DNA from: Geothrix sp. 21YS21S-2
Lineage (GTDB): Bacteria > Acidobacteriota > Holophagae > Holophagales > Holophagaceae
NCBI RefSeq assembly: GCF_030846775.1
Contig: NZ_CP132910.1
Coordinates: 1,336,001 to 1,400,000, forward strand
DNA: 64,000 nucleotides
Reading direction: 5' to 3'
Part shown: positions 1 to 9,196 of the stretch, piece by piece
How positions within the stretch are numbered: position 1 is the stretch's first letter
How the letters are laid out: each line of letters begins with the position of its first letter
The notes under the pieces: generated by a model
Told to the model about the DNA's origin: nothing
The model's input: only the letters and a program-made list of their open reading frames with translations
The model's database searches: none
Made by a program: the position numbers and the translations under genes

Positions 1-1296
1 GAAGCCGGGCACCGCGTGCTGGGCATCGACACCGACGCGGGGAAGATCGCGAAGATCCGCCAGGGCGTCTCGCCCATCTACGAGCCCGGGCTGGACGAGC
101 TGCTGGCGAAGCACCAGGCCTCCGGGGCCCTGTCGTTCAGCCTCGACCTCAGGGACGGCATCGCCGCCGCCGACGCCGCCTTCATCTGCGTGGGCACGCC
201 CCAGAGCGAGGACGGCAGCGCCGACCTGCAATACGTCCTCTCCGTGGCCGGCGCCATCGGCTCCGCCATGGGCCTGCGGCCCGCGGACGCCCCGCCCCTG
301 GTCGTGGTGGACAAGAGCACCGTGCCCGTGGGCACCGCCGCCCGGGTCCACGCGGCCATCGCGGCCCGCACGGACCGCGCCTTCGAGGTGGTCTCCAACC
401 CCGAATTCCTTCGCGAGGGCTGCGCCATCGACGACTTCATCCGGCCCGACCGCGTCGTGGTGGGCTGCAGGACGGACCACGCCGCCGGGATCATGAAGGG
501 GCTCTACGCGAAGTTCCTCGAGGCGAGCTCCGGCCAGTGGCTCCGCATGGATCCGCCCAGCGCCGAGCTCACCAAGTACGCCGCCAACGCCATGCTCGCC
601 CTGCGCATCAGCTTCATCAACGAGATCGCCGGCCTGTGCGAGAAGGTGGGCGCCGACGTCGATTTCGTCAAGCAGGGCATCGGCAGCGACCACCGCATCG
701 GCAAGTACTTCCTGAATCCCGGGCCCGGTTTCGGCGGCAGCTGCTTCCCCAAGGACCTCCAGGCCCTGCTCAAGGTGGGCCGGGAGAACGCCCACCCCCT
801 GCGTGCCCTGGAGGCCACGGTGGAAGCCAACCGCCACCAGAAGCAGGTGCTGGCCCTGAAGGTGCGCGCCCACTTCGGGTGCGCCTCGGGCAGCCCCGCG
901 CCGCTGGCGGGCCGGAAATTCGCCCTGTGGGGCCTGGCCTTCAAGGCCCACACCGACGACATCCGGGAGGCCATGTCCATGGAGCTCATCGACAGCCTCA
1001 CGGCCCTGGGCGCCCGGGTCGTGGTGCACGACTTCGAGGCCATGGACAACGTGAGGGCGAAACTGGGGGACCGGGTGGAGTACGCCGCGGACTTCATGGA
1101 AGCCTGCGCCGGGGCCGACGCCCTCCTCATCGCCACCGAGTGGCCCCAGTACGCGGCGGCCGACCTCCCGAAGGTCGCGGGCCTCCTCAAGGGAAAGGTG
1201 ATGTTCGACGGACGCAACCTCTTCCGCCCGGAAGCCATGAAGGCCGCCGGCTGGACGTACCACTCCATCGGCCGGGTAACTGTCTACCCTGTATAA
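1..1296 (+). CDS. ugd: UDP-glucose 6-dehydrogenase, 5' end cut by window edge
   Basis: Oxidises UDP-glucose to UDP-glucuronate with NAD+, feeding exopolysaccharide or LPS sugar synthesis in the cytoplasm. The reading frame is open from base 1 and the first residues read EAGHRVLGID, the end of the first beta-alpha-beta of the Rossmann fold, so only about 20-25 N-terminal residues (the GxGxxG loop) lie outside the window. The visible part has the substrate-domain motif AELTKYAANAML and the catalytic-cysteine motif GFGGSCFPKD, then a C-terminal UDP-binding domain ending at TAA 1294-1296. Length (about 430 visible residues) fits the family. A GTG at 16 is internal, not the start. Family call is secure; the nucleotide sugar could in principle be a variant such as GDP-mannose, but the motifs favour Ugd. 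Confidence 0.93.
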   Translation, partial: EAGHRVLGIDTDAGKIAKIRQGVSPIYEPGLDELLAKHQASGALSFSLDLRDGIAAADAAFICVGTPQSEDGSADLQYVLSVAGAIGSAMGLRPADAPPLVVVDKSTVPVGTAARVHAAIAARTDRAFEVVSNPEFLREGCAIDDFIRPDRVVVGCRTDHAAGIMKGLYAKFLEASSGQWLRMDPPSAELTKYAANAMLALRISFINEIAGLCEKVGADVDFVKQGIGSDHRIGKYFLNPGPGFGGSCFPKDLQALLKVGRENAHPLRALEATVEANRHQKQVLALKVRAHFGCASGSPAPLAGRKFALWGLAFKAHTDDIREAMSMELIDSLTALGARVVVHDFEAMDNVRAKLGDRVEYAADFMEACAGADALLIATEWPQYAAADLPKVAGLLKGKVMFDGRNLFRPEAMKAAGWTYHSIGRVTVYPV

Positions 1297-1324
1297 ACTT
1301 ACCCCCACGGTTCCATTTCATGCC

Positions 1325-1346
1325 AACCTGACATCGGCGTCAGGTT
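1325..1346. terminator. hairpin between ugd and tatA
   Basis: A perfect 8-bp inverted repeat (AACCTGAC / GTCAGGTT) with a 6-nt loop sits 28 nt after the ugd stop and 46 nt before tatA. There is no T-run after it, so it may be a weak terminator or leader structure. Confidence 0.3.
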
Positions 1347-1392
1347 CCCGGTGGGGCCTCGAAGCCACTTACCAGACCAAGGAGAAGGAAGC

Positions 1393-1581
1393 ATGGGCAA
1401 TCTCGGTTTGACTGAAATGCTGCTGATCGGCATCCTGCTGCTGATATTTTTCGGCCCCTCCAAGCTCCCCGAACTCGGCAAGGCACTGGGCAAGGGCATC
1501 CAGGAATTCAAGAAGGCCAGCCGCGAGATCACCGACTCGGTCAAGGACGACGTGAACAGCAACACGTCCGAGAAGAAATAG
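1393..1581 (+). CDS. tatA: Sec-independent translocase component TatA
   Basis: 62-residue pore-forming subunit of the twin-arginine translocase, which exports folded proteins across the inner membrane. It has a short N-terminus (MGNLGLTEML), one membrane helix, the hinge motif [12 protein letters not shown], an amphipathic helix and a charged tail, as expected for TatA/E. The ATG at 1393 is preferred over an in-frame upstream start at 1351 because AAGGAGAAGGA lies just before it and the upstream extension has no TatA character. tatC follows 24 nt later, so the two form an operon. No TatB is visible, as in many minimal TatAC systems. A close paralogue lies at 47791-47949. Confidence 0.95.
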   Translation: MGNLGLTEMLLIGILLLIFFGPSKLPELGKALGKGIQEFKKASREITDSVKDDVNSNTSEKK

Positions 1582-1605
1582 GGCGGGGCGCCCGACCTCG
1601 CCTCC

Positions 1606-2433
1606 ATGACGACACCCGACACGCCTCCCAATCAGATGTCCTTCTGGGAGCACCTGCATGAACTGCGGGTGCGGCTCATCCGCAGCATTCTGATCGTCGC
1701 GGGGGCCTTCGCCCTCACCTACTTCTTCCGTTTCCGGCTGATGACCTGGGCCCAGAAGCCCTTCATGGAGACGTTCAAGAGCCACGCCATCGCCCAGGCC
1801 CAGGCCGCCCACCAGCCGATCCCCACGGTCTTCGACCCCTTCGCCTACACCAGCCTCACCGAGCCCTTCTTCTCCCTCATGAGGCTTTCCATCTGGGCGG
1901 CCATCTTCGTGGCGGCGCCCTTCCTCTTCGGCCAGCTCTGGGGCTTCATCAAGCCCGGGCTCTACAGCCGCGAGCGGCGCTTCGCCATCCCCTTCGTGCT
2001 GGTGACCACGGGCTGCTTCCTGGGCGGCGCCGCCTTCGCCTACTGGAACGCCTTCGCCTTCCTGGGCGACATCCTCTTCAAGGAGGCCATGCAGGCCGGG
2101 CTGCGCACCAACCTCCACCTGGAGGACTACCTGGACCTGTTCATCTACACGGTGGTGGGCACCGGCCTCATGTTCGAACTGCCCGTGCTGGTCTTCTTCC
2201 TGACCCGCTTCCGCCTGGTCACCGCCACCTGGCTGCTCAAGTTCTGGCGCCACGCCACGGTCGCCATCTTCACCATCAGCGCCTTCCTGACCCCCGGCGA
2301 CGTCATCGTCACGACCATCTTCTTCGGGGTCGTCCTGGAGGGGCTCTACTTCATCTCCGTCCTGGTCGCCTGGGCCGCGCGCCCCCGGAAACCGAGGTTG
2401 ATCGACATCGAGCCCGGGGAAACCGAGTCGTAG
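1606..2433 (+). CDS. tatC: Sec-independent translocase component TatC
   Basis: 275-residue polytopic membrane protein that recognises twin-arginine signal peptides. It has the family opening (MSFWEHLHELRVRLIRS, with the conserved E and LR residues), about six hydrophobic segments, the conserved FxPGL-type loop (GFIKPGLYSRERR) and the LTPGDVI-type motif (FLTPGDVIV) near the C-terminus. It lies 24 nt after tatA and is probably co-transcribed. A likely client, a flavoprotein with an RR signal, is encoded at 48736-50322. Confidence 0.96.
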   Translation: MTTPDTPPNQMSFWEHLHELRVRLIRSILIVAGAFALTYFFRFRLMTWAQKPFMETFKSHAIAQAQAAHQPIPTVFDPFAYTSLTEPFFSLMRLSIWAAIFVAAPFLFGQLWGFIKPGLYSRERRFAIPFVLVTTGCFLGGAAFAYWNAFAFLGDILFKEAMQAGLRTNLHLEDYLDLFIYTVVGTGLMFELPVLVFFLTRFRLVTATWLLKFWRHATVAIFTISAFLTPGDVIVTTIFFGVVLEGLYFISVLVAWAARPRKPRLIDIEPGETES

Positions 2434-2656
2434 CCATTCCCCGTCGGCAGTTCCCAGCCACTCGGCGCAACCCCGGAGCCCTTCCGGACAAGGATGAAAC
2501 GGGAACTCCCAGGTGAACCTATCCCCTTTTATCCCATATATCTGCGTTTATGAATTGGATTTTGGGGAAAAAGCAGGATAAGGAATGGCTGGTCAAAGCC
2601 TGAGCCGGATGGCAAGACTCGCGATCGCACCAGGCCATTATCTGAATCCCTGGGCA

Positions 2657-3046
2657 TCATCGCCTGAGTTCATGCATGCTCTTGTCCGAACGGAAAATAT
2701 AGGTTGGCATCGAGTCATGGTTCTTTATGACGGTCAACTTGATATACCTATCCAACAAATCATGTTCAATCTCCCGAAAGTCCACGGCGCCCCATCCCCC
2801 TCCCGGCTTGCGCACCCGGACTTCCCACTTGGGAAGTTCGGTTGCGAGGACTTGAACGGTGTGGCTCCTGTGCGGATTCTCCACGCCACTCAAATCACAC
2901 TCATTGAATTTGAACTCGATTCCCAGCTTCGGTAGGCCGGTCACGGATTTGATGCGGCCAAGGTAGTGAACCGGCGGAAGCGCCACCGCCGAGACCGCGC
3001 CCATGGACAGGATGAAAGAACAAATCACGGGTCTCAACACGTTCAT
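2657..3046 (-). CDS. small secreted protein of unknown function
   Basis: 129 residues starting with a typical Sec signal peptide (basic start, hydrophobic core, cleavage near AVSAVA-LP), so probably periplasmic. The mature part has no domain I recognise; it is moderately charged and contains a glycine-rich turn (RKPGGGW). ATG 3046 has a strong ribosome site (GGGAGGAATC) 6 nt upstream, and an AT-rich TTGACA-bearing stretch lies just beyond. These signals and the signal peptide make this strand more credible than a plus-strand frame at 2585-2935. It is convergent with tatC. Base composition is less GC-rich than its neighbours. Confidence 0.6.
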   Translation of the reverse strand: MNVLRPVICSFILSMGAVSAVALPPVHYLGRIKSVTGLPKLGIEFKFNECDLSGVENPHRSHTVQVLATELPKWEVRVRKPGGGWGAVDFREIEHDLLDRYIKLTVIKNHDSMPTYIFRSDKSMHELRR

Positions 3047-3071
3047 GGCCGATTCCTCCCTGCGCGGGGTC

Positions 3072-3110
3072 CGGACATAAACATGTATAATTTATATTTC
3101 TTGTCAAGGC
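3072..3110 (-). promoter_or_regulatory. probable promoter of the small secreted protein gene
   Basis: On the minus strand TTGACA (3107-3102) is followed by a very AT-rich run containing TATACA and then the GGGAGG ribosome site. The -35 match is exact but no -10 hexamer sits at the ideal 17-nt spacing, so assignment is tentative. Confidence 0.35.
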
Positions 3111-3123
3111 TATGGGTGCCTGC

Positions 3124-4284
3124 CTACTGCGGTTCCTGGCCGCGTTCCAGCGGCGTCGGGGGCAACGGATTGGGCTGCCGTGAGAAGTCCGGGACGACCA
3201 TGTGGGGATCCAGGGTGATGCCCAGGGATTCCGCCAGCTTCCTGCCGCCGTCGGCGGGGGAGGCCATGCGGAAGGCCCAGACCTGCCGCGCCATGGTGGC
3301 GGGGTCCGTGGAGACCTGCACGTCGGCGCGCTGGAGGCTCGCGAGACCCTGGTTGGCGGAGGCCCTGGAATGGGGCACGTAGAAGGCCAGCGGGAACGCC
3401 AGGAAGACGGCGACGGCGGGCCAGAAGAGCCAGGACGGGCCCTGCGGAGGGGCGGCCTCCCTGCCCATCATGGCGGGGGGGAGGACCCACACGGAGGGCT
3501 TGCGCTCCTCGGCCTCGGTGGAGACCTCCAGGACGCCGGCCTCCAGGAGCTGGGCGATGATCTTGCAGGTGTCCAGTTCGTCATAGCGGCTGATCTGGAG
3601 CACGTTCTGGATGCTGGTGGAGCTGGAGAAGTAGGTGAGGACCGTCTCCTGCTCGTGGGTGAGGCCGGAGCCCTCCACGTTCATGGAGCCGCCGTCCAGG
3701 ACCGTCGACAGGTCCTTGTCGATGTCCAGGTTCAGCGCCGCGCCGTAGGGGGTCTTGCGCAGGGGGAGGCCGTTGTCCGGGAGGCGCCGCTGCACCTCGG
3801 GCCACTCGTCCATGATCCGCGCCGCCTCCATGAGGACGGTGTCCACGGGGATGGCCGGGAAGTTCTCGCGGTCCAGCTCCTGGGGCAGGATGGAGTCGAA
3901 GCGGTAGTCCCCCTCCACCCACCGGAAGGTACGGTAGATGATCGACATGGCCTGGTTGAACAGGGCGTCCTGGAGGTCCTGGGGCGAGACCCGGCCCGAT
4001 TCCAGGAGCAGGGTGCCCATGCGCTTGAGGGTCTGGCGCTGGCGGTGGATCATGCCCATGAGCTCTTCGCCCGAGAGCCTGCCCAGGCGCACCAGCATGG
4101 CGCCGACGCGGTCCTCCATGCGCACCTGGTTGGAGTCGCAGCCGACGATCTCCCCCTGGTCGAAGAAGATCTTCACGAACTCCTGGGCGCGGGAGAGCAC
4201 GAGGGTCCCGCTCTTCCCCTGGGTCTTGATCATGTTGAACAGGGAGAAGAGATCGAAATCTCGGAGGGAGCCTTCCAGAGCCAT
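3124..4284 (-). CDS. DUF4388 (PATAN-type) domain membrane-tethered protein
   Basis: 386 residues. Residues 1-100 match the DUF4388 pattern (MALEGSLRDFDLFSLFNMI, a short linker, then SGTLVL and FFDQGEIVGC), a module found in delta-proteobacterial and acidobacterial regulators of motility and development. Residues about 60-240 form a helical region that may hold further DUF4388/winged-helix-like repeats. A single membrane segment (SWLFWPAVAVFLAFPLAFYV) lies near residue 290, followed by a proline-rich tail. It starts 4 nt after the TPR/zinc-ribbon gene upstream on the same strand, so the two are probably one transcript and may act together. No catalytic motif is seen; a scaffold or signalling role is inferred. 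Confidence 0.75.
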   Translation of the reverse strand: MALEGSLRDFDLFSLFNMIKTQGKSGTLVLSRAQEFVKIFFDQGEIVGCDSNQVRMEDRVGAMLVRLGRLSGEELMGMIHRQRQTLKRMGTLLLESGRVSPQDLQDALFNQAMSIIYRTFRWVEGDYRFDSILPQELDRENFPAIPVDTVLMEAARIMDEWPEVQRRLPDNGLPLRKTPYGAALNLDIDKDLSTVLDGGSMNVEGSGLTHEQETVLTYFSSSTSIQNVLQISRYDELDTCKIIAQLLEAGVLEVSTEAEERKPSVWVLPPAMMGREAAPPQGPSWLFWPAVAVFLAFPLAFYVPHSRASANQGLASLQRADVQVSTDPATMARQVWAFRMASPADGGRKLAESLGITLDPHMVVPDFSRQPNPLPPTPLERGQEPQ

Positions 4285-4288
4285 TCGC

Positions 4289-6133
4289 CTATCCCCTTCT
4301 CGGCAGGAGCTTCAACCAGGAACGAAGAAAGAGCACCGCCAGCAGCATAAGCCCGAGGGGCATCCAGATGGAAGCCGGATCCGGAAGCACTTCCCCGGGG
4401 TAGCGCACGGAGCGGCCCGTGGCGAGCACGATCCCCAGGGCGAAGCAGAAGAAGGAATACTCCAGCAGACCTTCCCGCGTCTCCCCGATGAGCACCAGGT
4501 CGGCTCCCGGCAGCAGCACGATGAGGCAGCGGTGGAGCCAGCGCTGGGCGGACTGGAAGGCCCCCACCTCCTCCACCTTCTTCTTCCGGCTCTCCCCGTG
4601 GAGGCCGTCCTTGAGCACGAAGAGGTGGTGGCACTTGGAGCACACGAACGAATCCGGGCTGTCGGTGGTGTGGAAGGGATCCCCGCAGCGCGTGCACTGG
4701 GACGGGTGCGCCTCGCTGATGCTCTTCTTGAGCCGGAAGTAGAAGGCCACCGCCGCCGCGAGCGGGAGGAGGAAGTTGAAAATCAGCAGCAGGTTCTTGG
4801 TGCGGCCGGGACCGTGCTCCGCGGGCGTCTCCTGGAACCTGGCCAGCGCCGCCACCCGTTCCGGACTGTCCGGCAGGGGGAGCGCGAAGGTTCGCTGGTC
4901 GTTCCGGGCCTGGTTGGCGGCCAGGATCCGGTTGAAGGTGTCCGGCGCGACCCGCCTGGCGTCCTCCTGCTTGGAGAAGCCCAGGGGGCCGTCCATCTGG
5001 CGGAAGGCCACCACGCTCTGGTTGAGGAGGATCTCGCCCCGGTCGGGGCCGAGGAGGGCCGCCTCGTCGAAGCAGGCCTGGGCCCCGGCGAGATCGCCCA
5101 GCTGGTACCGGGCCACGCCCAGGTTGTTGAGGACCTCCGCGCGGTCGGGGTGGTTCCTGCGCAGGGACTCGAAGGTGGCCAGGGCCTTGGACCATTCCTG
5201 GAATTCGAGCTGCCGCCAGCCCTCCAGGAAGGTGCGGTCACCCTGGGGCAGCATGGCCAGGGAACGCTCCATCCCCGCCAGGGGCTGGGGGCGCAGCTGG
5301 AGGGTCACGATGCTGGGGCTGGGCCTCACGGCGGCCATGGGCTCCAGGAGGGAGAGCGCCGGATGGACCAGCTGCAGGAGGAGGATGAAGAGGGTCGCCC
5401 GGATCTCCAGGGGCAGGAGGAAGGGGGCCAGGAGCCAGAGCCAGACCATGGCCACGATGCCGGGATCCAGGCCGAAGATCACCGGCAGGGTGATCAGGAA
5501 CGCCCCCAGGAGGGCCATCACATGGGGATTCATGGCGCCGCGGCGCAGCGGCTCCTCCCAGATGTTGCGGAACACGCGGCGGTAGCGGATGCCGAGGGTG
5601 AGCGCGAATCCCCAGAGGAGCAGCGTGGCCAGGAGGCGGAGCCACGCCATGTGCTGGACGGTCCACAGCCACCGGTGGTAGGGGTTGGCCAGCCGCAGGC
5701 GGGTGAGTTCCAGGACCTCCCCGATGCTCCAGAGGTACCCCTGGGGGCCCTGCTGGCGCATGAGGATCACCCGGGCGCCCATGAGCGTCGGGTTCCGGGG
5801 GGCCCAGCGTTCCACGGTGTCGATGACCTTCAGCCCCAGGGCCGGTTCGCCCTGGGCGCCCAGGTCCCTGGCGTAGATGGCCATGGACTCCACCAGGGGC
5901 AGCACGTCCAGGGTGCCGTAGGTCCTGCGGAGCAGTTCCACATCCTGGACCGCGGCCTGGATGGCCCCGGGATCGCCGGAGCGGAAGGCCGGCTTGAGCC
6001 GCTCGGCGCAGTGGCTCATGGCCACGGCCGGCATCAGGTCCTGATGGGCGCGGGACGAAGGATCGGGCGGAGCCGCGCCCAGACTGCCGGCAAGCACGAG
6101 GAGGAGCGCCCCAAGCAGCAGACTAAACCTCAT
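4289..6133 (-). CDS. TPR-repeat membrane protein with C-terminal zinc ribbon
   Basis: About 614 residues from ATG 6133, which begins a clean signal peptide (MRFSLLLGALLLVLAGSLGAA). An in-frame ATG at 6220 has a better ribosome site (GGAG) and would add 29 residues, so the start is uncertain. The protein has several membrane segments (residues about 150-280), a TPR-like block (EVLNNLGVARYQLGDLAGAQ is the clearest repeat), another membrane segment, then a zinc-ribbon pattern CTRCG...CSKCHHLF, and two more hydrophobic stretches at the end. Role unknown. It is the first gene of a pair with the DUF4388 protein and is divergent from the TPR gene at 6319. Confidence 0.75.
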   Translation of the reverse strand: MRFSLLLGALLLVLAGSLGAAPPDPSSRAHQDLMPAVAMSHCAERLKPAFRSGDPGAIQAAVQDVELLRRTYGTLDVLPLVESMAIYARDLGAQGEPALGLKVIDTVERWAPRNPTLMGARVILMRQQGPQGYLWSIGEVLELTRLRLANPYHRWLWTVQHMAWLRLLATLLLWGFALTLGIRYRRVFRNIWEEPLRRGAMNPHVMALLGAFLITLPVIFGLDPGIVAMVWLWLLAPFLLPLEIRATLFILLLQLVHPALSLLEPMAAVRPSPSIVTLQLRPQPLAGMERSLAMLPQGDRTFLEGWRQLEFQEWSKALATFESLRRNHPDRAEVLNNLGVARYQLGDLAGAQACFDEAALLGPDRGEILLNQSVVAFRQMDGPLGFSKQEDARRVAPDTFNRILAANQARNDQRTFALPLPDSPERVAALARFQETPAEHGPGRTKNLLLIFNFLLPLAAAVAFYFRLKKSISEAHPSQCTRCGDPFHTTDSPDSFVCSKCHHLFVLKDGLHGESRKKKVEEVGAFQSAQRWLHRCLIVLLPGADLVLIGETREGLLEYSFFCFALGIVLATGRSVRYPGEVLPDPASIWMPLGLMLLAVLFLRSWLKLLPRRG

Positions 6134-6318
6134 TTTTGAAGCGTTTATCACTGCGTTGACGAATCTGGCGGTCACGGATTCCAACTCAGGGATGGACGAC
6201 CGTGTAACCGTTGCAATCATGGTCACTCCGTGGGTTGAAGGCAGCGTATCACAGTTCACCTCCAGGCCACTTCTCAAACCCTTGCATAAATGGGACCATG
6301 GGGTTATTCGGAGGCAAT

Positions 6319-7338
6319 ATGCGAAACCTCATTACGGCCATCATGATCCCTGCGGTCTGCCTGACGCTGGCGGCCGAAAGCACCGGTCGGATCGGCGGCA
6401 AGATCACCAACAAGGAAGGCAAGCCCGTGGCCGGGGCCGTCATCACGCTCAGCCGTTCCGACATCAACTGGACCAAGGAACTCAAGGCCGACGAAAAGGG
6501 CAGCTACCTGCAGGTGGGCCTCGAGCCCAAGGACTTCACCTTCTCCGTTTCCGCCCCCGGGTACCAGACCCAGAAGCAGACCCTCAAGGTCAAGCTCGCC
6601 GACATCACCACCGTCAACGTCGTCCTGCTCACCCCCCAGCAGGCCTCGGAGGAGGCCCTCAAGGCCAACCTCGCGAACCTGCCCGCCGGCGAAGGCAAGT
6701 CCATGTCCGCATCCGCCTCCTTCAACGCGGCCGTCGAGCTCTACAACGCCCAGAAGTTCGCCGAGGCCGTGCCCCTGGTCACGTCCGCCCTGGCCGACTT
6801 CAAGGAGGCCATGACGGCCCTGAAGGACGAGGAAGCCCGAGCCGGGATCGAGAAGAACCTCCCCACCGTCGAGCGCGTGCTGGGCATCTCCCTCTACGAG
6901 GCCGGCAAGGCCGACCCCGCCCAGAAGGACCAGATGCTCAAGGCCGAGCCCTACCTCGCCAACGCCTACAAGCGCAACCCCAAGGATCAGCGCGTGCTCG
7001 TGGCCCTCCTCGAGATCGCCAAGGTCAAGAACGACGCCGAGGGCATCAAGACCTACCAGGCCGCCATCGACGCCGTCATGGGCCCCCGGCCCGAGCTGGC
7101 CTACAACGACGGCGTCGCCGCCTTCAACGCCGGCAAGTTCAAGGAAGCCAAGACCTTCGTCACCAAGGCCATCTCCCTGGACCCCAAGTTCGCCGACAGC
7201 TACTGGCTGCTGGGCGTGGTCGAGTTCAGCCTCGAGAACGTCAAGGGCGCCAAGGAGGCCTTCAAGAAGTACATGGAGATCGCCCCCACCGGGAAGAAGG
7301 CCGGCGAGGTCAAGGAATTCCTCAAGGAACTCAAGTAG
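6319..7338 (+). CDS. secreted carboxypeptidase-regulatory-like plus TPR protein
   Basis: 339 residues with a signal peptide (MRNLITAIMIPAVCLTLAAE). Residues about 20-100 form a carboxypeptidase-regulatory-like/CnaB-type beta domain (GRIGGKITNKEGKPVAGAVI). The rest is helical with TPR-like repeats (AYNDGVAAFNAGKFKEAK and SYWLLGVVEFSLENVKGAK). It is probably periplasmic and protein-binding; this architecture is frequent in Acidobacteria. ATG 6319 is chosen because CGGAGG lies 5 nt upstream and it starts the signal peptide; a longer frame from 6211 lacks both. It faces the minus-strand kinase operon across a strong hairpin. Confidence 0.8.
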   Translation: MRNLITAIMIPAVCLTLAAESTGRIGGKITNKEGKPVAGAVITLSRSDINWTKELKADEKGSYLQVGLEPKDFTFSVSAPGYQTQKQTLKVKLADITTVNVVLLTPQQASEEALKANLANLPAGEGKSMSASASFNAAVELYNAQKFAEAVPLVTSALADFKEAMTALKDEEARAGIEKNLPTVERVLGISLYEAGKADPAQKDQMLKAEPYLANAYKRNPKDQRVLVALLEIAKVKNDAEGIKTYQAAIDAVMGPRPELAYNDGVAAFNAGKFKEAKTFVTKAISLDPKFADSYWLLGVVEFSLENVKGAKEAFKKYMEIAPTGKKAGEVKEFLKELK

Positions 7339-7348
7339 TACCGGCGCC

Positions 7349-7382
7349 GGCCCCGGCCTCCCCCCCGGGGGGAGCCGGGGCC
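7349..7382. terminator. bidirectional GC-rich terminator hairpin
   Basis: Arms GGCCCCGG...CCCCCC and GGGGGG...CCGGGGCC pair over about 16 bp with one bulged base. It lies between the stops of two convergent genes (7338 and 7388). No U-run follows in either direction. Confidence 0.6.
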
Positions 7383-7387
7383 GTCCC

Positions 7388-9196
7388 CTATCTGAGCGGG
7401 ACCTTCAGGGTGAGGGACGTGCCGTCGCCCAGGTTGACCAGGTCCACTTCGCCTTCGTAGGCGGCCAGGAGCTGCCTGCACACGGCCAGGCCCTCGCCGG
7501 GGCTCCTCACGCCCATCACGACCTGCTGGTGCAGGCCCGAGAAGGGCTCGAAGGCCGTGTCCAGCTCCATGGGGGGGATGGCCCCGCCCTCGTCGGTGAC
7601 CTGGAGGAGGAAGGCGTCCTCCGTGCGGGTGGAACGGATGGCCAGCGAGGGCGACGGCGTCGGCCCGCCCAGGGCGTGGTGCACCACGTTGAGCAGGGTG
7701 GTGGCGAAGTCCCCGTAGACGCCGTAGATCAGGGGCACCCGGGCCTTCAGCTCCTGGGTGACCGCCACCTCGGCGGGAATGACGCCCTCGGCCTGGAGCA
7801 GTTCCAGTTCCTGCTGGATGAGGTCGTGGAGGTCCAGCCACTCCGGCTTACTGGGAGCCTCCCGGCCCACCCGCCGCAGCAGGGCCTTCAGGAGGCCGTC
7901 GATCTTCGAGACGGCCTCGCGGATCTCGGCCAGGGCCCGGGGGTGCGCCTCGGGCAGGCCGTTGCCGTCCGGGGCGGGCATGTGGTCCAGCACCTGGCTC
8001 TGCTGGTGCAGGCTCTGCACGGGGGCTTCCAGGCGCTGGGCGATCTTGGTGAACAGGTCGCCCAGGAGGGCCTGCCGGTCCCGGCGGTTCAGGTCGGCCC
8101 GCGCGTTCTGGAGGTCCTGGTAGGCGCCCTCGATGCGCTCGTAGCTCGAGGCAAGCGCGCGGGTGCTGTTGTTGAGGTCCTCGATGAGCTCGGCGTTCTC
8201 CAGGCTGACCAGGGCGATGCTGGCGTGGAGGGTGGCCATCTCCAGCTCCTGGGCCAGGAAGGGCCGCTCCGCGGGGCGGCTGAGGATCCAGAAGCCGGCG
8301 ATCTCCTCACCCTCCTGGTGGGTGCGGAGCACCACCACGGCCACGTTGCCCATGGGCGGCCAGAGGCCCAGGTCCAGCCCCTCCTCCCAGAGGCGGCTGC
8401 TCCGGAGGGCCTCGCCGTGGAGGACCCCGGAGGCACCCATGGACCAGGCCCGGGCCACGAAGCTGTGGCCCAGGGGCAGGACCGGCATGCCGTCGAAGGT
8501 GGCCCCGTTCCAGCGCACGCCGTCGTAGTAGCTGCCGCTGCCGTGCAGGCGGTAGGCGGTGAGGCCCGTGGCCCCCACCTCCACCCGCACCTCGGAGAGG
8601 ATGCGCAGGAGCAGCGTCCTGGGATCGTGCTCGGTGAGGATCTCCCGGCTCAGGGCCAGGAGGCGCGCCAGGCTGCCGCTGCGCTGCTCCAGGGCGGCCT
8701 GGGCCTCCATGAGCTTGCGGTTGGCCTCCTGCGCCTCCTTGAGCTGGATCTCCAGGTGCTCGAGCATCTGGACGTTGAACTGGCGCAGGGCCGGGGCTTC
8801 CAGGGCCTTTTCCAGCTCCTCCCGGCGGCCCAGGAGGAAGGCCCCCACCTGGTCCACGAAGGTGAAGGGGTCCAGGGGCTTGGGAATGAAGCCGTCGCAG
8901 CCCGCCACCAGCGCCGTCTCGCGCTCGGCCTTCTGGGTCTTGGCGGTCAGGGCCACCAGGGGCGTGGCCTTGAGTTCGGGGTCGTGCTTGAACTTGGTGG
9001 CCACCTCGAAGCCCGACAGGCCCGGAAGGTTGATGTCCAGGAGCACGAGGGCGGGCTTGAGCTGGAGGGCCATCTCGTAGCCCTTGAGGCCCTCCTCGGC
9101 CCAGTGCATGTCGTAGCCGGCCTGGGAAAGCAGGCGCTGCACGAGCCTCCAGTTCACGAAATTGTCCTCGATGCAGAGGATCTTCGGCGCAGTCAT
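7388..9196 (-). CDS. REC-GAF-kinase-like two-component protein, kinase core degenerate
   Basis: 602 residues. A receiver domain occupies residues 4-120 with the acidic pocket (IEDN), phosphoacceptor Asp54 (LVLLDINLPG) and the conserved Lys (PKPLDP). A coiled-coil leads to a GAF-like domain (about 180-330), a second coiled-coil and a HATPase-like C-terminus. The H-box lacks its histidine (QRLEAPVQSL in place of SHELRTPL) and the G1 box is altered (DEGGAIPP), so autophosphorylation is unlikely; it probably receives phosphate and acts by output or scaffold. Its ATG overlaps the stop of the histidine kinase gene upstream by 4 nt (ATGA), which makes that kinase the natural partner. Confidence 0.85.
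   Translation of the reverse strand: MTAPKILCIEDNFVNWRLVQRLLSQAGYDMHWAEEGLKGYEMALQLKPALVLLDINLPGLSGFEVATKFKHDPELKATPLVALTAKTQKAERETALVAGCDGFIPKPLDPFTFVDQVGAFLLGRREELEKALEAPALRQFNVQMLEHLEIQLKEAQEANRKLMEAQAALEQRSGSLARLLALSREILTEHDPRTLLLRILSEVRVEVGATGLTAYRLHGSGSYYDGVRWNGATFDGMPVLPLGHSFVARAWSMGASGVLHGEALRSSRLWEEGLDLGLWPPMGNVAVVVLRTHQEGEEIAGFWILSRPAERPFLAQELEMATLHASIALVSLENAELIEDLNNSTRALASSYERIEGAYQDLQNARADLNRRDRQALLGDLFTKIAQRLEAPVQSLHQQSQVLDHMPAPDGNGLPEAHPRALAEIREAVSKIDGLLKALLRRVGREAPSKPEWLDLHDLIQQELELLQAEGVIPAEVAVTQELKARVPLIYGVYGDFATTLLNVVHHALGGPTPSPSLAIRSTRTEDAFLLQVTDEGGAIPPMELDTAFEPFSGLHQQVVMGVRSPGEGLAVCRQLLAAYEGEVDLVNLGDGTSLTLKVPLR

Noticed and set aside
2585-2935. Plus-strand frame of 116 codons
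   Set aside because: The opposite frame at 2657-3046 has a signal peptide and a strong ribosome site; the plus frame has neither.
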